A DNA stretch of 46,632 nucleotides. It comes from an uncultured Bacteroidales bacterium (GTDB taxonomy: Bacteria; Bacteroidota; Bacteroidia; Bacteroidales; P3). Positions 1-8,717 of the stretch are shown one piece after another (within the stretch, counting starts at the first letter, position 1; each line of letters starts with the position of its first letter). The notes under the pieces were generated by a model, which saw only the letters and a list, made by a program, of their open reading frames with translations, made no database searches and had not been told where the DNA came from. A program made the position numbers and the translations under genes. The stretch covers positions 1 to 46,632 of the forward strand of contig CALGGY010000148.1 in assembly GCA_937915785.1 (NCBI GenBank), in the 5' to 3' direction.

Positions 1-118
1 AAGACAAGCGTTTTTTCGCAAACAAGGGAGAATCGGCTTTTTTTGCCTTTTCTCCCTTGAAGTTTAGTGGCTTACGCACTCCTTTTTTTCAAAAAGTGTT
101 GCATTTATTTGTTGAATT
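1..118 (-). mobile_element. IS30-family element, 5' end only (left copy)
   Basis: The reverse complement of this stretch matches the start of the IS30-family element at 46221 onward with only a handful of differences, from the outer sequence AATTCAACAAATAAATG to the window edge. It holds the terminal sequence and the leader upstream of the transposase; the transposase would start beyond the window. Similarity to the other copy stops at base 118, which sets the inner edge of the element. The two copies face outward. Confidence 0.85.
24..58. repeat. Stem-loop in the IS leader (left copy)
   Basis: AAGGGAGAA (24-32) pairs with TTCTCCCTT (50-58), with an inner GGC/GCC pair (35-37 with 45-47) around a T-rich loop. 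It lies between the IS terminus and the transposase start. Comparable leader hairpins in insertion sequences limit transposase expression from outside transcripts; that role here is inference. The right copy keeps the structure with one mismatch. Confidence 0.6.
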
Positions 119-238
119 TAGGGTTCAACGGGCTTCGCAAAAAAATCGGACAAAATGGCTCCTTATTCAAAAATAATGTAAAATTAGAAGTCACCATAAA
201 AACAAAAAGATGGTAAAACGCTGTAACTCGTTGATAAT

Positions 239-250
239 CCCCCCCCCCCC
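239..250. repeat. Poly-C homopolymer, 12 bases
   Basis: Twelve consecutive C residues lie about 145 bases upstream of the first lipoprotein start. Tracts of this length are prone to slipped-strand change and also to sequencing error. The tract is not inside a credible coding sequence, so any effect would be on transcription. Confidence 0.9.
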
Positions 251-301
251 GTACTATAAAGCATAGCGGACGGGAGAAACACGTTTTCACCAAAAAATCT
301 C

Positions 302-342
302 AGCCTCGGGACGATGCACACGGCACCGGTCCGGGGCTTTTT
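302..342 (+). terminator. Putative rho-independent terminator
   Basis: AGCCTCGG (302-309) can pair with CCGGGGCT (331-338), eight pairs including one G-U, with a loop of about 20 bases, followed by a short T run to 342. No gene is seen directly upstream, so it may end a unit lost to the IS insertion, or a small RNA. Confidence 0.4.
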
Positions 343-395
343 GTTTGCAACAGTTTTTAATTAAATATTTTATCCCCCTTAAAACAATAAAAATC

Positions 396-950
396 ATGAA
401 AAAAGTATTTGCAATTATGCTTGCGGCGATGTTTGTTTTTGCGCTGACATCCTGCGGCGACAAAGACAATGAACCCACTGGAGCTGGTGGAAGCGGCAGT
501 GGAAGTATCGACAACGGCGGCGGCAACGGTAATGGCGACGACGACAACGGCGGCGGTGGAGAAAACGGCGGCGGCGGTGCTGCTAACGACGACTGGGCTG
601 CGGTGAAATTTACCACGTGGGACTACGAGAGCGAGCCCCTAACGATAGAGCGCCAGCGCTACTATGTCTATATAGGTGTGGAGCTCGGAGGCGCTTTCTA
701 CAACGGAAGTGTCCACGAAAGGGAAGCCCGTTTGATACACAATTATTTCGAAGAAGACGGTGCTCCCTACCACGATCAGTATGTGGGTGTTTACACATAT
801 ACCGGCACCCGTCAGAGCGGACAAGGCACCTTGCCTATGACAAACCTCGACACCGGAGAGGCGGAGGGCAACGCCACATTCTCGATTTCCAGCAATACCA
901 TGACACTCAACTTCAAGGGTAAGACATATACTTTGGAATATTCAGATTAA
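396..950 (+). CDS. Lipoprotein with Gly/Asn/Asp-rich linker, unknown function
   Basis: A protein of 184 residues. It begins with a lipoprotein signal peptide (MKKVF..., hydrophobic core, lipobox LTSC with Cys20), so it should be lipidated and envelope-anchored. Residues from about 27 to 68 are a low-complexity linker of Gly, Asn, Asp and Ser. A compact C-terminal domain follows, rich in Tyr and Thr, which looks like a small beta-sheet fold (DUF-like). I do not recognise a named family. The frame opens further upstream at 345, but the signal peptide requires the ATG at 396. The next gene also encodes a lipoprotein starting MKKVF and lies 38 bases downstream, so the two are probably cotranscribed. 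No promoter of the Bacteroidota consensus is visible upstream. Confidence 0.8.
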   Translation: MKKVFAIMLAAMFVFALTSCGDKDNEPTGAGGSGSGSIDNGGGNGNGDDDNGGGGENGGGGAANDDWAAVKFTTWDYESEPLTIERQRYYVYIGVELGGAFYNGSVHEREARLIHNYFEEDGAPYHDQYVGVYTYTGTRQSGQGTLPMTNLDTGEAEGNATFSISSNTMTLNFKGKTYTLEYSD

Positions 951-988
951 ATAAAATCAAATAATTAGTAACAAAAACATCTCTTATC

Positions 989-1609
989 ATGAAAAAAGTA
1001 TTTCTTGCACTGATGTGCACAGCAAGCATGGCTCTTATAGCCGCTTGCGGCGGAAACGCCAACCAGCCCGGCGATAACACCGGCGAGGCTGCCGCCACTG
1101 AACAGAATGCCAAGTCTTTCGACCAAATGAGCGGCATCGAAAAATGTGCCGACGCTCTGCAACGCACTTATAACCTCACTCTGGCCGACATCCAGCCCGA
1201 TTTCGAGTTCACCGAACAAACCGAAGGCTTTGACAAATTCGACGGCGACCAAGGCTCGCGCGCTGTGGCCGTTTTTCAGAAAAAGGACGGCACGGCGATA
1301 ACTGCCGATGAGTTCAAGGCTTGGGCAGGCAAAATCTACGAAATAACCAAAAAACTGTCGCAGGACGGCAAAAACGTGGAAGGTCCCGCCTACGTGAAAT
1401 CAAACAAAGAGGCGATGGCCGAGAAAACCTTGGAAAAGGGTATGGAGAGCGGCGAATGGAACTATCGTATGAACGACCAGTACTACGCCATATATATTCA
1501 CAACAACGACGGTGCCACAAAGCCCTACGTCGACGTTACCTTCGCTCTCGGAATCCAGAAAACCTTCGAGGACGCCATTCAAGACGCCGACAAGGTGATG
1601 AAGAAATAA
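989..1609 (+). CDS. Lipoprotein, unknown function
   Basis: A protein of 206 residues with a lipoprotein signal peptide ending in the lipobox IAAC (Cys20), followed by a Gly/Asn/Thr-rich tether. The mature part is hydrophilic and mostly helical in character (FDQMSGIEKCADAL..., then Lys/Glu-rich helices) with a C-terminal segment that may pack as a sheet. No catalytic motif or named family is recognised. It follows another small lipoprotein gene and is closed by a strong terminator at 1631-1673, so the pair forms a self-contained unit separate from the nadC run. Confidence 0.8.
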   Translation: MKKVFLALMCTASMALIAACGGNANQPGDNTGEAAATEQNAKSFDQMSGIEKCADALQRTYNLTLADIQPDFEFTEQTEGFDKFDGDQGSRAVAVFQKKDGTAITADEFKAWAGKIYEITKKLSQDGKNVEGPAYVKSNKEAMAEKTLEKGMESGEWNYRMNDQYYAIYIHNNDGATKPYVDVTFALGIQKTFEDAIQDADKVMKK

Positions 1610-1630
1610 TTCCTCCAAAACCCGACTGTG

Positions 1631-1673
1631 AAACAAACGGCACTCCGCTATCGGTGGGGAGCCGTTTGTTTTT
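1631..1673 (+). terminator. Rho-independent terminator after the lipoprotein pair
   Basis: AAACAAACGGC (1631-1641) pairs perfectly with GCCGTTTGTTT (1661-1671), with further TCC/GGA pairing inside, followed by T residues. It begins about 20 bases after the stop codon at 1609. Confidence 0.85.
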
Positions 1674-1753
1674 GTAGCTGTCCGAAGCCGGAAAAGACTC
1701 CTGTCCGGCATAGCGTTTGGCTTGTCTGATTACTGCATCAATGTGAAAAAATG

Positions 1754-1784
1754 TTGCAAAACCCAACTTTTTTTCTTATCTTTG
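1754..1784 (+). promoter_or_regulatory. Bacteroidota-type promoter for the nadC run
   Basis: TTG (1754-1756), 20 bases, then TATCTTTG (1777-1784) matches the -33/-7 consensus of the primary sigma factor of Bacteroidota. The start codon of nadC follows 84 bases downstream. Confidence 0.75.
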
Positions 1785-1868
1785 CAATTTATTTTATCTG
1801 GTGAAATTTTTGCCCGAAAAATATTTTGCAAACGTCAAATAATCGAATAGAAACAAAACCATAAACCT

Positions 1869-2708
1869 GTGAATATTAGCGACATAGATCCTGTAATACA
1901 ATCCGCCTTGCGCGAAGATATAGGCGAAGGCGACCACAGCACCCTTGCCTGCATACCGCCCAAAAAACATGGCAAAGCACGAATGATAGCCAAAGCCGAC
2001 GGCGTTATTTGCGGCATTCCGGTAGGGCGGCGGGTGTTCCAGATTGTGGACCCGTCGCTGGTGGTTACCACTTTCAAAACCGACGGCGACACCGTTGCCA
2101 AAGGCGACCTGATACTAACCGTCGAAGGTCCGTCGGCATCTATCCTCACCGCCGAGCGCACCGCCCTCAATTTCATGCAGCGCATGAGCGGCATTGCCAC
2201 ACAGACACGCCACATGACCGACATGCTGCGCGGTATGCACACCCGTCTGCTCGACACCCGCAAAACCACACCCAACCTGCGCCTGTTCGAAAAATATGCC
2301 GTAAAAACCGGCGGTGCCGAAAACCACCGGTTCGGTCTGTACGATATGATAATGCTGAAAGACAATCACATAGACTTTGCTGGAGGCATCGAAAAGGCCA
2401 TCGAAAAAACCAACGAGTATCTGCACGACAAAGGCAAGAACCTCAAAATAGAGATAGAGGTGCGCAACCTCGACGAGCTGCGTCGCGTGCTGGCCGTGGG
2501 TGGCGTTCAGCGCATTATGCTCGACAATTTCACGCCCGAACTGCTGAAAGAGGCGGTGCAGATTATCGGCGGACGCTACGAAACCGAGGCATCTGGCGGC
2601 ATCACAGAACAAACACTGCTGCAGTATGCAGAAAGCGGCGTGGACTATATCTCGGTGGGTGCCCTCACACATCATATCAAAAGTCTGGATATCAGTTTGA
2701 TAGTGTAA
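1869..2708 (+). CDS. nadC: Nicotinate-nucleotide pyrophosphorylase (quinolinate phosphoribosyltransferase)
   Basis: NadC condenses quinolinate with PRPP to give nicotinate mononucleotide, CO2 and pyrophosphate in de novo NAD synthesis, in the cytosol. The product has 279 residues, the usual length. The N-terminal domain (to about 115) precedes the barrel with DTRKTTPNLR (129-138) and HRFGLYDMIMLKDNH (153-167), both family signatures that bind substrate phosphates and carboxylates; the C-terminal EASGG (about 237-241) is also typical. The start codon is GTG, chosen because it is the first start in frame before the conserved N-terminus. It is the first gene of a long plus-strand run, with a good promoter at 1754-1784. 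No nadA or nadB lies in the window. Confidence 0.95.
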   Translation: MNISDIDPVIQSALREDIGEGDHSTLACIPPKKHGKARMIAKADGVICGIPVGRRVFQIVDPSLVVTTFKTDGDTVAKGDLILTVEGPSASILTAERTALNFMQRMSGIATQTRHMTDMLRGMHTRLLDTRKTTPNLRLFEKYAVKTGGAENHRFGLYDMIMLKDNHIDFAGGIEKAIEKTNEYLHDKGKNLKIEIEVRNLDELRRVLAVGGVQRIMLDNFTPELLKEAVQIIGGRYETEASGGITEQTLLQYAESGVDYISVGALTHHIKSLDISLIV

Positions 2709-2736
2709 TAAGGAATTAGCACAACGCCCTATTGTG

Positions 2737-3741
2737 ATGAACTGGAAACAAAAAATAGCCGACCTGTCTGCTTTTTTCAAGGCACTGCCGCGAAAGATGC
2801 TTTATTGGCGTCCTGTGCGCAAGTTTCTGCACATCATCCGCAAGATAACCTTGCCGGGATTTCAGGGCGTACCCATTTTCGACGTGCTGTATTTCTTTAT
2901 ACAGAACCTGCTCAAAGATTCCATCGCCAACCGCGCCAAGGCTATGGCTTTTTCGTTCTTTCTTGCGCTTTTCCCCCTGCTGCTATTCCTTTTTTCGCTC
3001 TTGCCGTATTTTCCCATACAGGGAATACTCGACGAGATGTATCTCACTCTAAACGAGATGTTACCGCCCGATGTTTATGTCAAGGTGGTAAACATAATGG
3101 ACGAAATACTCACCCACAAGCACAACGTTTTGCTGTCGGTGGGTTTTCTGGGCACCATTGTGGTTTCGGTAAACGGCGTGGATTCCATCATGCAGGCTTT
3201 CAACCAGTCGCTGAACATCATCGAAACCCGGCCATTGGTGAAACGCAAACTGCTGTGCCTCTATCTTGTGTTCCTGCTTTTTGTGCTGGTGGTGGTGGTG
3301 CTCAGCATAATGATGGGATACAAGCATGTGATGGCCTATCTGCTTTCGCAGGATTTGATAGCCAAAAATTTCTGGTACTACGTTCTCAATATAGGCCGCT
3401 GGGTGCTGATGGTTGTTTTTGCACTTGGCGTGATTTCGGCCATTTACTACGTGGCACCGGTGAAAAAACAGCGGCTCAACTTTTTTTCGGCAGGAGCCAC
3501 ACTCTCCACCATACTCTTTTTCCTTGTTACCAGCGGTTTCCGTCTGTATATCGAAAATTTCTCGAAATACAACGCACTCTACGGTTCCATCGGCACACTG
3601 ATAATAATAATGCTTTGGATTCAGCTCAGCTGTATGATACTGCTCATCGGCTACGAGCTGAATATATGCATTGTAAGCACCCGCGACAAGCACAATCCGT
3701 TTGTGCGCGGCAAAATAGACACCAACAAAATATCCAACTGA
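2737..3741 (+). CDS. YihY/BrkB-family inner-membrane protein
   Basis: A polytopic membrane protein of 334 residues in the YihY/UPF0761 family, once misnamed ribonuclease BN. After a hydrophilic N-terminus (about 60 residues) come roughly six transmembrane segments: around residues 70-90, 130-150, 170-195, 215-245, 250-270 and 285-310. Conserved features include the NRAKAMAFSFFLALFP stretch in the first segment and ALYGSIG near the end. The biochemical role of this family is not settled. A GTG lies one codon earlier at 2734; the ATG is preferred. The next gene begins one base after the stop, so expression is probably coupled. Confidence 0.85.
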   Translation: MNWKQKIADLSAFFKALPRKMLYWRPVRKFLHIIRKITLPGFQGVPIFDVLYFFIQNLLKDSIANRAKAMAFSFFLALFPLLLFLFSLLPYFPIQGILDEMYLTLNEMLPPDVYVKVVNIMDEILTHKHNVLLSVGFLGTIVVSVNGVDSIMQAFNQSLNIIETRPLVKRKLLCLYLVFLLFVLVVVVLSIMMGYKHVMAYLLSQDLIAKNFWYYVLNIGRWVLMVVFALGVISAIYYVAPVKKQRLNFFSAGATLSTILFFLVTSGFRLYIENFSKYNALYGSIGTLIIIMLWIQLSCMILLIGYELNICIVSTRDKHNPFVRGKIDTNKISN

Positions 3742-3742
3742 T

Positions 3743-4135
3743 ATGGAAATAAACATACCTCAAGGCATTGAAAACGAACTTGTTAAAACGGTAACCCAAG
3801 CCGATTCGGCTGCCAACTGCGGGTCGGGCCTGCTGCCAGTGTTCGCCACTCCGTCGCTGGTGGCCTTTATGGAACAGACGGCACACACCAGCATTGGCCG
3901 CTATCTACTCGAAAGCACTACCAGCGTGGGCATAGAAATTAATGTCAAGCACCTGAAAGCCACTCCGTTGGGAATGCAAGTGCGCTGCCGCTCAAAACTA
4001 ATAGAAATCGACGGACGCCGCCTTGTGTTCCATATCGAGGCTTTCGACGAAGTGGGCAAGATAGGGGAGGCCGAACATACCCGTTTTATTGTTGATTCAC
4101 AGCGTTTTATGGCAAAATTGCGGAATGAACAATAA
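3743..4135 (+). CDS. Hotdog-fold thioesterase, FlK-like
   Basis: A single hotdog-domain protein of 130 residues resembling the fluoroacetyl-CoA thioesterase family. The catalytic Thr, Glu and His of FlK (42/50/76) have exact spacing counterparts here: Thr36, Glu44 and His70, within TPSLVAFMEQTAH and INVKHLKATPLG. It likely hydrolyses a small acyl-CoA in the cytosol, but the residues that give FlK its fluoroacetyl specificity cannot be judged, and most relatives are simply annotated as thioesterases. It starts one base after the membrane protein gene ends and is followed, after 46 bases, by the methyltransferase gene; neither neighbour suggests a pathway. Confidence 0.8.
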   Translation: MEINIPQGIENELVKTVTQADSAANCGSGLLPVFATPSLVAFMEQTAHTSIGRYLLESTTSVGIEINVKHLKATPLGMQVRCRSKLIEIDGRRLVFHIEAFDEVGKIGEAEHTRFIVDSQRFMAKLRNEQ

Positions 4136-4181
4136 CTAAACCCAAAACTAAATTATTCGGATTTTTCAACTACGTAACGAT

Positions 4182-5396
4182 ATGATAATCATCAAAGAAG
4201 GTAAAAAACAGAGCGAGGTGCATCCCAAGTCGGAAAAGTTTAAAATGATAGCCAAAACCATGTTCGGCTTGGAGGAGGCGCTGGCCGAAGAGTTGAAAGC
4301 CCTTGGCGCCGAGGAGATAACCCCCGTAACACGTGCAGTAACTTTTGTGGGCACAATGGAAACCCTCTACAAGGCCAACTACTGCTGCCGCACGGCGCTG
4401 GCCATACTTAAGCCTTTTGCCGAATTTGAGGCCAACAACGACAAGGAGCTGTACGACAACGTTTACCGAATACAATGGGAGAAAATACTCGACGTGGACT
4501 GCACTTTCTTCATCGAATCGGCCGCCAACAGCAAAATTTTCACCAACTCGTATTATGCCGCCCTCAAGACCAAGGACGCCATTGTGGACCGTTTCCGCGC
4601 CATGTTTGGCCGCCGTCCGTCGGTGGAATCCGAAAACCCCACCTACCGGTTCAACATACACATATATAACAACCGCGTAACCCTGTTGATGAACAGCTCC
4701 GGCGAGTCGCTGCACAAACGCGGCTACCGTCAGGCAGTGGGCATTGCCCCCATCAACGAGGTGCTGGCCGCCGGCATGATACAGCTCAGCGGATGGAAAG
4801 CCGACTGCAGCTTTTTCGACCCCATGTGCGGATCGGGAACAATACTGATAGAAGCCGCCATGTTTGCCAACCACATTCCGGCACAGTATTACCGCCGAGG
4901 TTTCGGCTTCATGCGATGGAAAGAGTTCAGCACCCTCGACTGGAAACGGGTGAAGGAATGGGCCGACCGCCAGATATGCGAGTTCGATTACGATATATGG
5001 GGCTCCGACATAGACCTTAACGTGCTGGAACAGGCCGAAAAAAACCTCAAATTTGCAAAACTGCACCACGACGTTATGCTCTACCACGAATCCATCGAAA
5101 CCAAAGAACCGCCCGAAGGCAAGTGCATGATTATCACCAATCCGCCTTACGGCGAACGCATTGCCGTGGACGACCTCAACCAGATGTACACCATGATTGG
5201 CAACACTTTCAAAAACCTCTATGGCGACGGCAAAACGGCATGGCTCATCACCTCCGATTTCGAGGCCATGAAAAACATTGGACTGCATCCCTCGCGCAAA
5301 ATACACCTCTTCAACGGCCCGCTGGAATGCCGTTTTCTGAAATTCGACCTCTACAGCGGTTCCAAAAAAGACCATTACGCCAAAAACAACGAATAA
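4182..5396 (+). CDS. THUMP-domain 23S rRNA guanine-N2 methyltransferase (RlmL N-half type)
   Basis: A protein of 404 residues that should transfer a methyl group from SAM to a guanine N2 of 23S rRNA, as the N-terminal half of E. coli RlmL does; the RlmK half is absent, as is normal outside proteobacteria. The N-terminal ferredoxin-like and THUMP region spans about 22-175 and binds RNA. The Rossmann domain carries motif I DPMCGSGT (213-220), the acidic loop GSDID (about 274-278) and the catalytic NPPYG (320-324). The first in-frame ATG is used; Met22 (base 4245), just before IAKTMFGLE, is an alternative start because relatives often begin there. Confidence 0.9.
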   Translation: MIIIKEGKKQSEVHPKSEKFKMIAKTMFGLEEALAEELKALGAEEITPVTRAVTFVGTMETLYKANYCCRTALAILKPFAEFEANNDKELYDNVYRIQWEKILDVDCTFFIESAANSKIFTNSYYAALKTKDAIVDRFRAMFGRRPSVESENPTYRFNIHIYNNRVTLLMNSSGESLHKRGYRQAVGIAPINEVLAAGMIQLSGWKADCSFFDPMCGSGTILIEAAMFANHIPAQYYRRGFGFMRWKEFSTLDWKRVKEWADRQICEFDYDIWGSDIDLNVLEQAEKNLKFAKLHHDVMLYHESIETKEPPEGKCMIITNPPYGERIAVDDLNQMYTMIGNTFKNLYGDGKTAWLITSDFEAMKNIGLHPSRKIHLFNGPLECRFLKFDLYSGSKKDHYAKNNE

Positions 5397-5422
5397 AAAA
5401 AATATTTAAATACCATACACCT

Positions 5423-7657
5423 ATGAAAAAAATAACAGCCCTCATTCTTGGAATTGCCTTTGTGCAAATTGCTGTGGCACAGATAAATAGCGGTGGAACG
5501 CCATTGGCATTCGGCACTGCATTGCCTATCCCGCCCGAGGTGGTTATGCCCGAAGTGGACGTGAAACAGTATATGCTTGAGGATGAGCGTAATACCGATA
5601 CCAAACGTCCTTTCCGTTTTGGTGCCGAGCTGGACACAAATTTGACGTTGGATAATTCCGGACTTTGGAGCCAGCTGCCCGGCGGCGACCGTGTGTGGCA
5701 ACTGCGCATTACCTGCTGTGGCGCCAAGTCGCTGAATTTTATTTTCGACCATTTCTACATGCCGCCGGGCGCGCGTATGTTTATCTACACTCCCGACCGC
5801 AAGTACGTTACCGGAGCATACACCGAGCTTAACAACAATCCCGAAAGGGTGTTCTCCACCTCGCTATACCCTGGCGGTACTGTGGTGATGGAGTATTATG
5901 AGCCTGCTTCGCAGCGCGGCAACGGCCAGATTTCGGTATCCACCGTGGTGCACGGCTACCGCGACATATTTTTCAACTCCGACAAGGGCACCTACGGCTC
6001 GTCGGGCAGTTGCAACATAAACATAAACTGCACTCAGGGTGCCGCATGGCAGATGGAGAAACGTGGCGTGGCTCTGATACTGCGTGGCGGTTCCGCCCAT
6101 TGCACCGGAGCGTTGATAAACAACACCTCGAACGACGGCACACCCTATTTCCTCACCGCCAACCACTGTGTGGACCGCTACAGCCCATCCACTTTCGTGT
6201 TTGTGTTCAAGCATGAGGCGGCCACCTGCAACGGCACCACGGGTCCCACTATCTATGCGCTGAACTACGCTACCCTTATTGCCAGCGGCTCGGCATCCGA
6301 TTTTGCCCTGCTACTGCTCAACGACACCGTTCCGCATTCGTACGACCCCCTTTATCTTGGCTGGTCGAGCTCCACCACATCTCCAACCGCTGTAACAGGC
6401 ATACACCACCCCAGCGGCGACCTTAAGAAAATTTCGCACGCCGGAGCCGCCTCAAGCTCCTCATATTCCAGCAGCATCGATGACAGCACCCACTGGTGTG
6501 TTTCGCGATGGCTGCAAGGCACTACCGAAGGCGGCTCCTCCGGTTCGCCCCTATTCGACCAAAACCACCGAATAATAGGACAGTTGCATGGCGGCGAGGC
6601 CTCGTGTAGCAACACCAGCGGCAGCGACTACTACGGGAAATTGGCATACTCGTGGACCAACAACAACGCCTCGTCGTCGTCGGCACGACTGAAAGACTGG
6701 CTCGACCCCGCCAACACCGGTGCCACCACCTGCCCGCCCTACGACCCCTGCACATCGGCACTCAGCCGTGACGCCTTGATACTTTATTCCGGTACCGACA
6801 CGGCCTACTGCAACGTTAGCAACATATATCCCGAAATAACACTGCAGAACCGTGGCAACGACACCATCCGCTCCATTGCCATCAAATACAGGATAGACAA
6901 CGGCACAGTGCAGCAGCAACAGTGGAGCGGCAGTCTTGTGCTCAACGCTTCGCAGATGCTTACGCTAAACAGCATTGCCGTAACCCCCGGCAGCCACACC
7001 CTCACCATCTGGTGCGAGCAGCCCAACGGACAAGCCGACCAAAACACCTCCAACGACACTATTGTGCTGCCCATAGTGGTGAACAGCGGCACCGAGGTTA
7101 CATACCGCATACGCATTCCCGACCGCTATGCCAGCTATGTCGACTGGATTGCCGAATACGTTACGTGGACACTTGTCCGCGACGACGGCACGGTGATAGC
7201 CCAGCACAACGCCCTCACCGGTGTGGATATCAGCGAGAGTTTCTGCACACAGCCAGGCTGCTACACACTGCGGCTGTCGGTGTCGTCGTACATGCAGCGC
7301 CTGCTGTCCGAAGTAACCCTCGAAGGATATGTCAATGGCACTCTTGTGCAAACAGTTACCGGCTCTGACTCGTTGCGTTTCTGCACCAATAGCGTTGGCT
7401 TGGATGTTACCGACGATGACGCCGATTTTGTGCTTTATCCCAACCCATTGCACAACGGATCGCTGCTTGTGCTCGAGTTCAGCCAAGCCGCTCCAAGGCA
7501 CTTTGCCGTTGTGGATGCCCTTGGTTCGGTGGTGGCACAAGGTATGGCCAACGAAAAACACAACGAAACCGTTTTGCCAAAACTGGCAGCAGGAATCTAT
7601 TTCGTTCGCATTGCCGATGGCGATAATCATCAAGTGAAAAAACTGATAATCAAGTAA
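5423..7657 (+). CDS. Secreted trypsin-like serine protease with T9SS sorting domain
   Basis: A protein of 744 residues with a signal peptide (1-20), a prodomain-like region to about 190, a chymotrypsin-fold protease domain (about 200-430), repeated beta domains (about 440-660) and a C-terminal type A sorting domain (about 665-744, starting LYPNPLHNG and ending VKKLIIK). The catalytic triad is visible: His248 in TANHCV, Asp293 in SDFALL and Ser373 in GGSSGSPLF. The domain resembles lysyl endopeptidase (protease I) relatives, with Cys pairs typical of that group. It should cross the outer membrane by type IX secretion and be released or attached to the surface. The ATG at 5423 is chosen because it begins the signal peptide; the open frame extends upstream into the preceding gene. 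A porG-like gene lies downstream in the same run. Confidence 0.9.
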   Translation: MKKITALILGIAFVQIAVAQINSGGTPLAFGTALPIPPEVVMPEVDVKQYMLEDERNTDTKRPFRFGAELDTNLTLDNSGLWSQLPGGDRVWQLRITCCGAKSLNFIFDHFYMPPGARMFIYTPDRKYVTGAYTELNNNPERVFSTSLYPGGTVVMEYYEPASQRGNGQISVSTVVHGYRDIFFNSDKGTYGSSGSCNININCTQGAAWQMEKRGVALILRGGSAHCTGALINNTSNDGTPYFLTANHCVDRYSPSTFVFVFKHEAATCNGTTGPTIYALNYATLIASGSASDFALLLLNDTVPHSYDPLYLGWSSSTTSPTAVTGIHHPSGDLKKISHAGAASSSSYSSSIDDSTHWCVSRWLQGTTEGGSSGSPLFDQNHRIIGQLHGGEASCSNTSGSDYYGKLAYSWTNNNASSSSARLKDWLDPANTGATTCPPYDPCTSALSRDALILYSGTDTAYCNVSNIYPEITLQNRGNDTIRSIAIKYRIDNGTVQQQQWSGSLVLNASQMLTLNSIAVTPGSHTLTIWCEQPNGQADQNTSNDTIVLPIVVNSGTEVTYRIRIPDRYASYVDWIAEYVTWTLVRDDGTVIAQHNALTGVDISESFCTQPGCYTLRLSVSSYMQRLLSEVTLEGYVNGTLVQTVTGSDSLRFCTNSVGLDVTDDDADFVLYPNPLHNGSLLVLEFSQAAPRHFAVVDALGSVVAQGMANEKHNETVLPKLAAGIYFVRIADGDNHQVKKLIIK

Positions 7658-7673
7658 ATATTTTTTTTGCGAT

Positions 7674-8711
7674 ATGGCTGCAGCACCGCGACAGACTACA
7701 GAGAAACAGATAAAGGAAAGCGTGAGGAAAGGCGACCTCAAGCCGGTGTACCTTTTTTTTGGCGAGGAGAACCACACCCTCGACGTGCTCACCGAATTTT
7801 TTGAAAAGGAGGTGGTGCCGGAGGAAAACCAGTGTTTCGACCAAACGGTGGTTTATGGTCGCGATGTCAGCATGAGCTCCATCGTGGACACTGCCAAACA
7901 ATTTCCCACCATGCCCACCTCCAACCATCGCCTTATTGTGGTGAGAGAGGCTCAGGACATTGAAAGCAACAACCGCAAAAGCGAGTGGGACCTGCTGGCC
8001 GCGTACCTCGAGCACCCGTCAGAGAAGTCGGTGATAGTGTTTTGTTACCGCAAGGCCAAATTCTGCAGCGCCAAAGTGCAGAAGGCTATCGCCGCCAAGG
8101 GGGTGGTTTTCGAGAAGAAAAGTCTGTACGACAGTCAGGTGCCGGCATGGATAACGAACTACACCGCCGAGCAGGGCTACACCATATCGCAGCAAAACGC
8201 CGCACTTGTTGCCGAGGCACTGGGCACCGATACCAGCAAGATTGCCAACGAGTTGTCCAAAGTTTTCATCTCGCTGCCCAAGGGAGGCTCCGTTACCAGC
8301 GACATTATCGAACGCAACATCGGCATAAGCAAGGACTACAATGTGTTTGAGCTGCAAAAGGCCCTTGGGCGCAAAGACGTGCTCAGGTGCAACCGCATAG
8401 TGAACCATTTTGCCGCCAACCCCAAGGACAATCCCATACAGAGTGTTTTGCCAAACCTTTACACATATTTCGTAAAAGTGATGATTTATAATCAGCTTGC
8501 CGACAAGTCGCAGGCAGCATCGGCACTTGGCGTGAACCCTTATTTTGTGTCCGACTACCAAGTAGCTGCCCGCAATTACACATTGCCCAAGCTGGCGGCC
8601 ATAATAGGCTATCTGAAGGATGCCGACCTTAAGTCGAAAGGTATCGGCAATACCGGCACCACCACCGACGGAGAACTGATTAAAGAACTTGTTTTTAAAA
8701 TATTACACTGA
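7674..8711 (+). CDS. holA: DNA polymerase III subunit delta
   Basis: The delta subunit opens the beta sliding clamp as part of the clamp loader. The product has 345 residues, the normal length. The N-terminal domain begins with the family signature PVYLFFGEENHTLD and continues with the AAA+-like core lacking a Walker A site, as expected for delta. The C-terminal helical collar domain includes the characteristic NVFELQKALGRKD and GNTGTTTDGELIKELVFKIL. It lies 16 bases after the protease gene and six bases before the TonB receptor gene; the association with envelope genes looks like simple operon neighbourhood. Confidence 0.9.
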   Translation: MAAAPRQTTEKQIKESVRKGDLKPVYLFFGEENHTLDVLTEFFEKEVVPEENQCFDQTVVYGRDVSMSSIVDTAKQFPTMPTSNHRLIVVREAQDIESNNRKSEWDLLAAYLEHPSEKSVIVFCYRKAKFCSAKVQKAIAAKGVVFEKKSLYDSQVPAWITNYTAEQGYTISQQNAALVAEALGTDTSKIANELSKVFISLPKGGSVTSDIIERNIGISKDYNVFELQKALGRKDVLRCNRIVNHFAANPKDNPIQSVLPNLYTYFVKVMIYNQLADKSQAASALGVNPYFVSDYQVAARNYTLPKLAAIIGYLKDADLKSKGIGNTGTTTDGELIKELVFKILH

Positions 8712-8717
8712 TACACA

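Larger units (their letters stand above)
119..395. other. Non-coding region between IS end and first lipoprotein
   Basis: No credible gene is present on either strand. The overlapping minus-strand frames are low-complexity, Pro-rich mirrors of the Gly-rich gene that follows. The stretch contains a run of 12 C (239-250) and a terminator-like hairpin (302-342). No TAnnTTTG promoter is evident. It may include the remains of a transcription unit interrupted by the IS. Confidence 0.6.

Noticed and set aside
287..616. Pro-rich minus-strand frame opposite the first lipoprotein
   Set aside because: The Pro/Leu runs are the mirror of the Gly/Asn/Asp linker in the real gene; no start context.
4170..5375. 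Open frame of 401 codons on the minus strand
   Set aside because: Opposite the RlmL-type methyltransferase gene with intact catalytic motifs; composition artefact.
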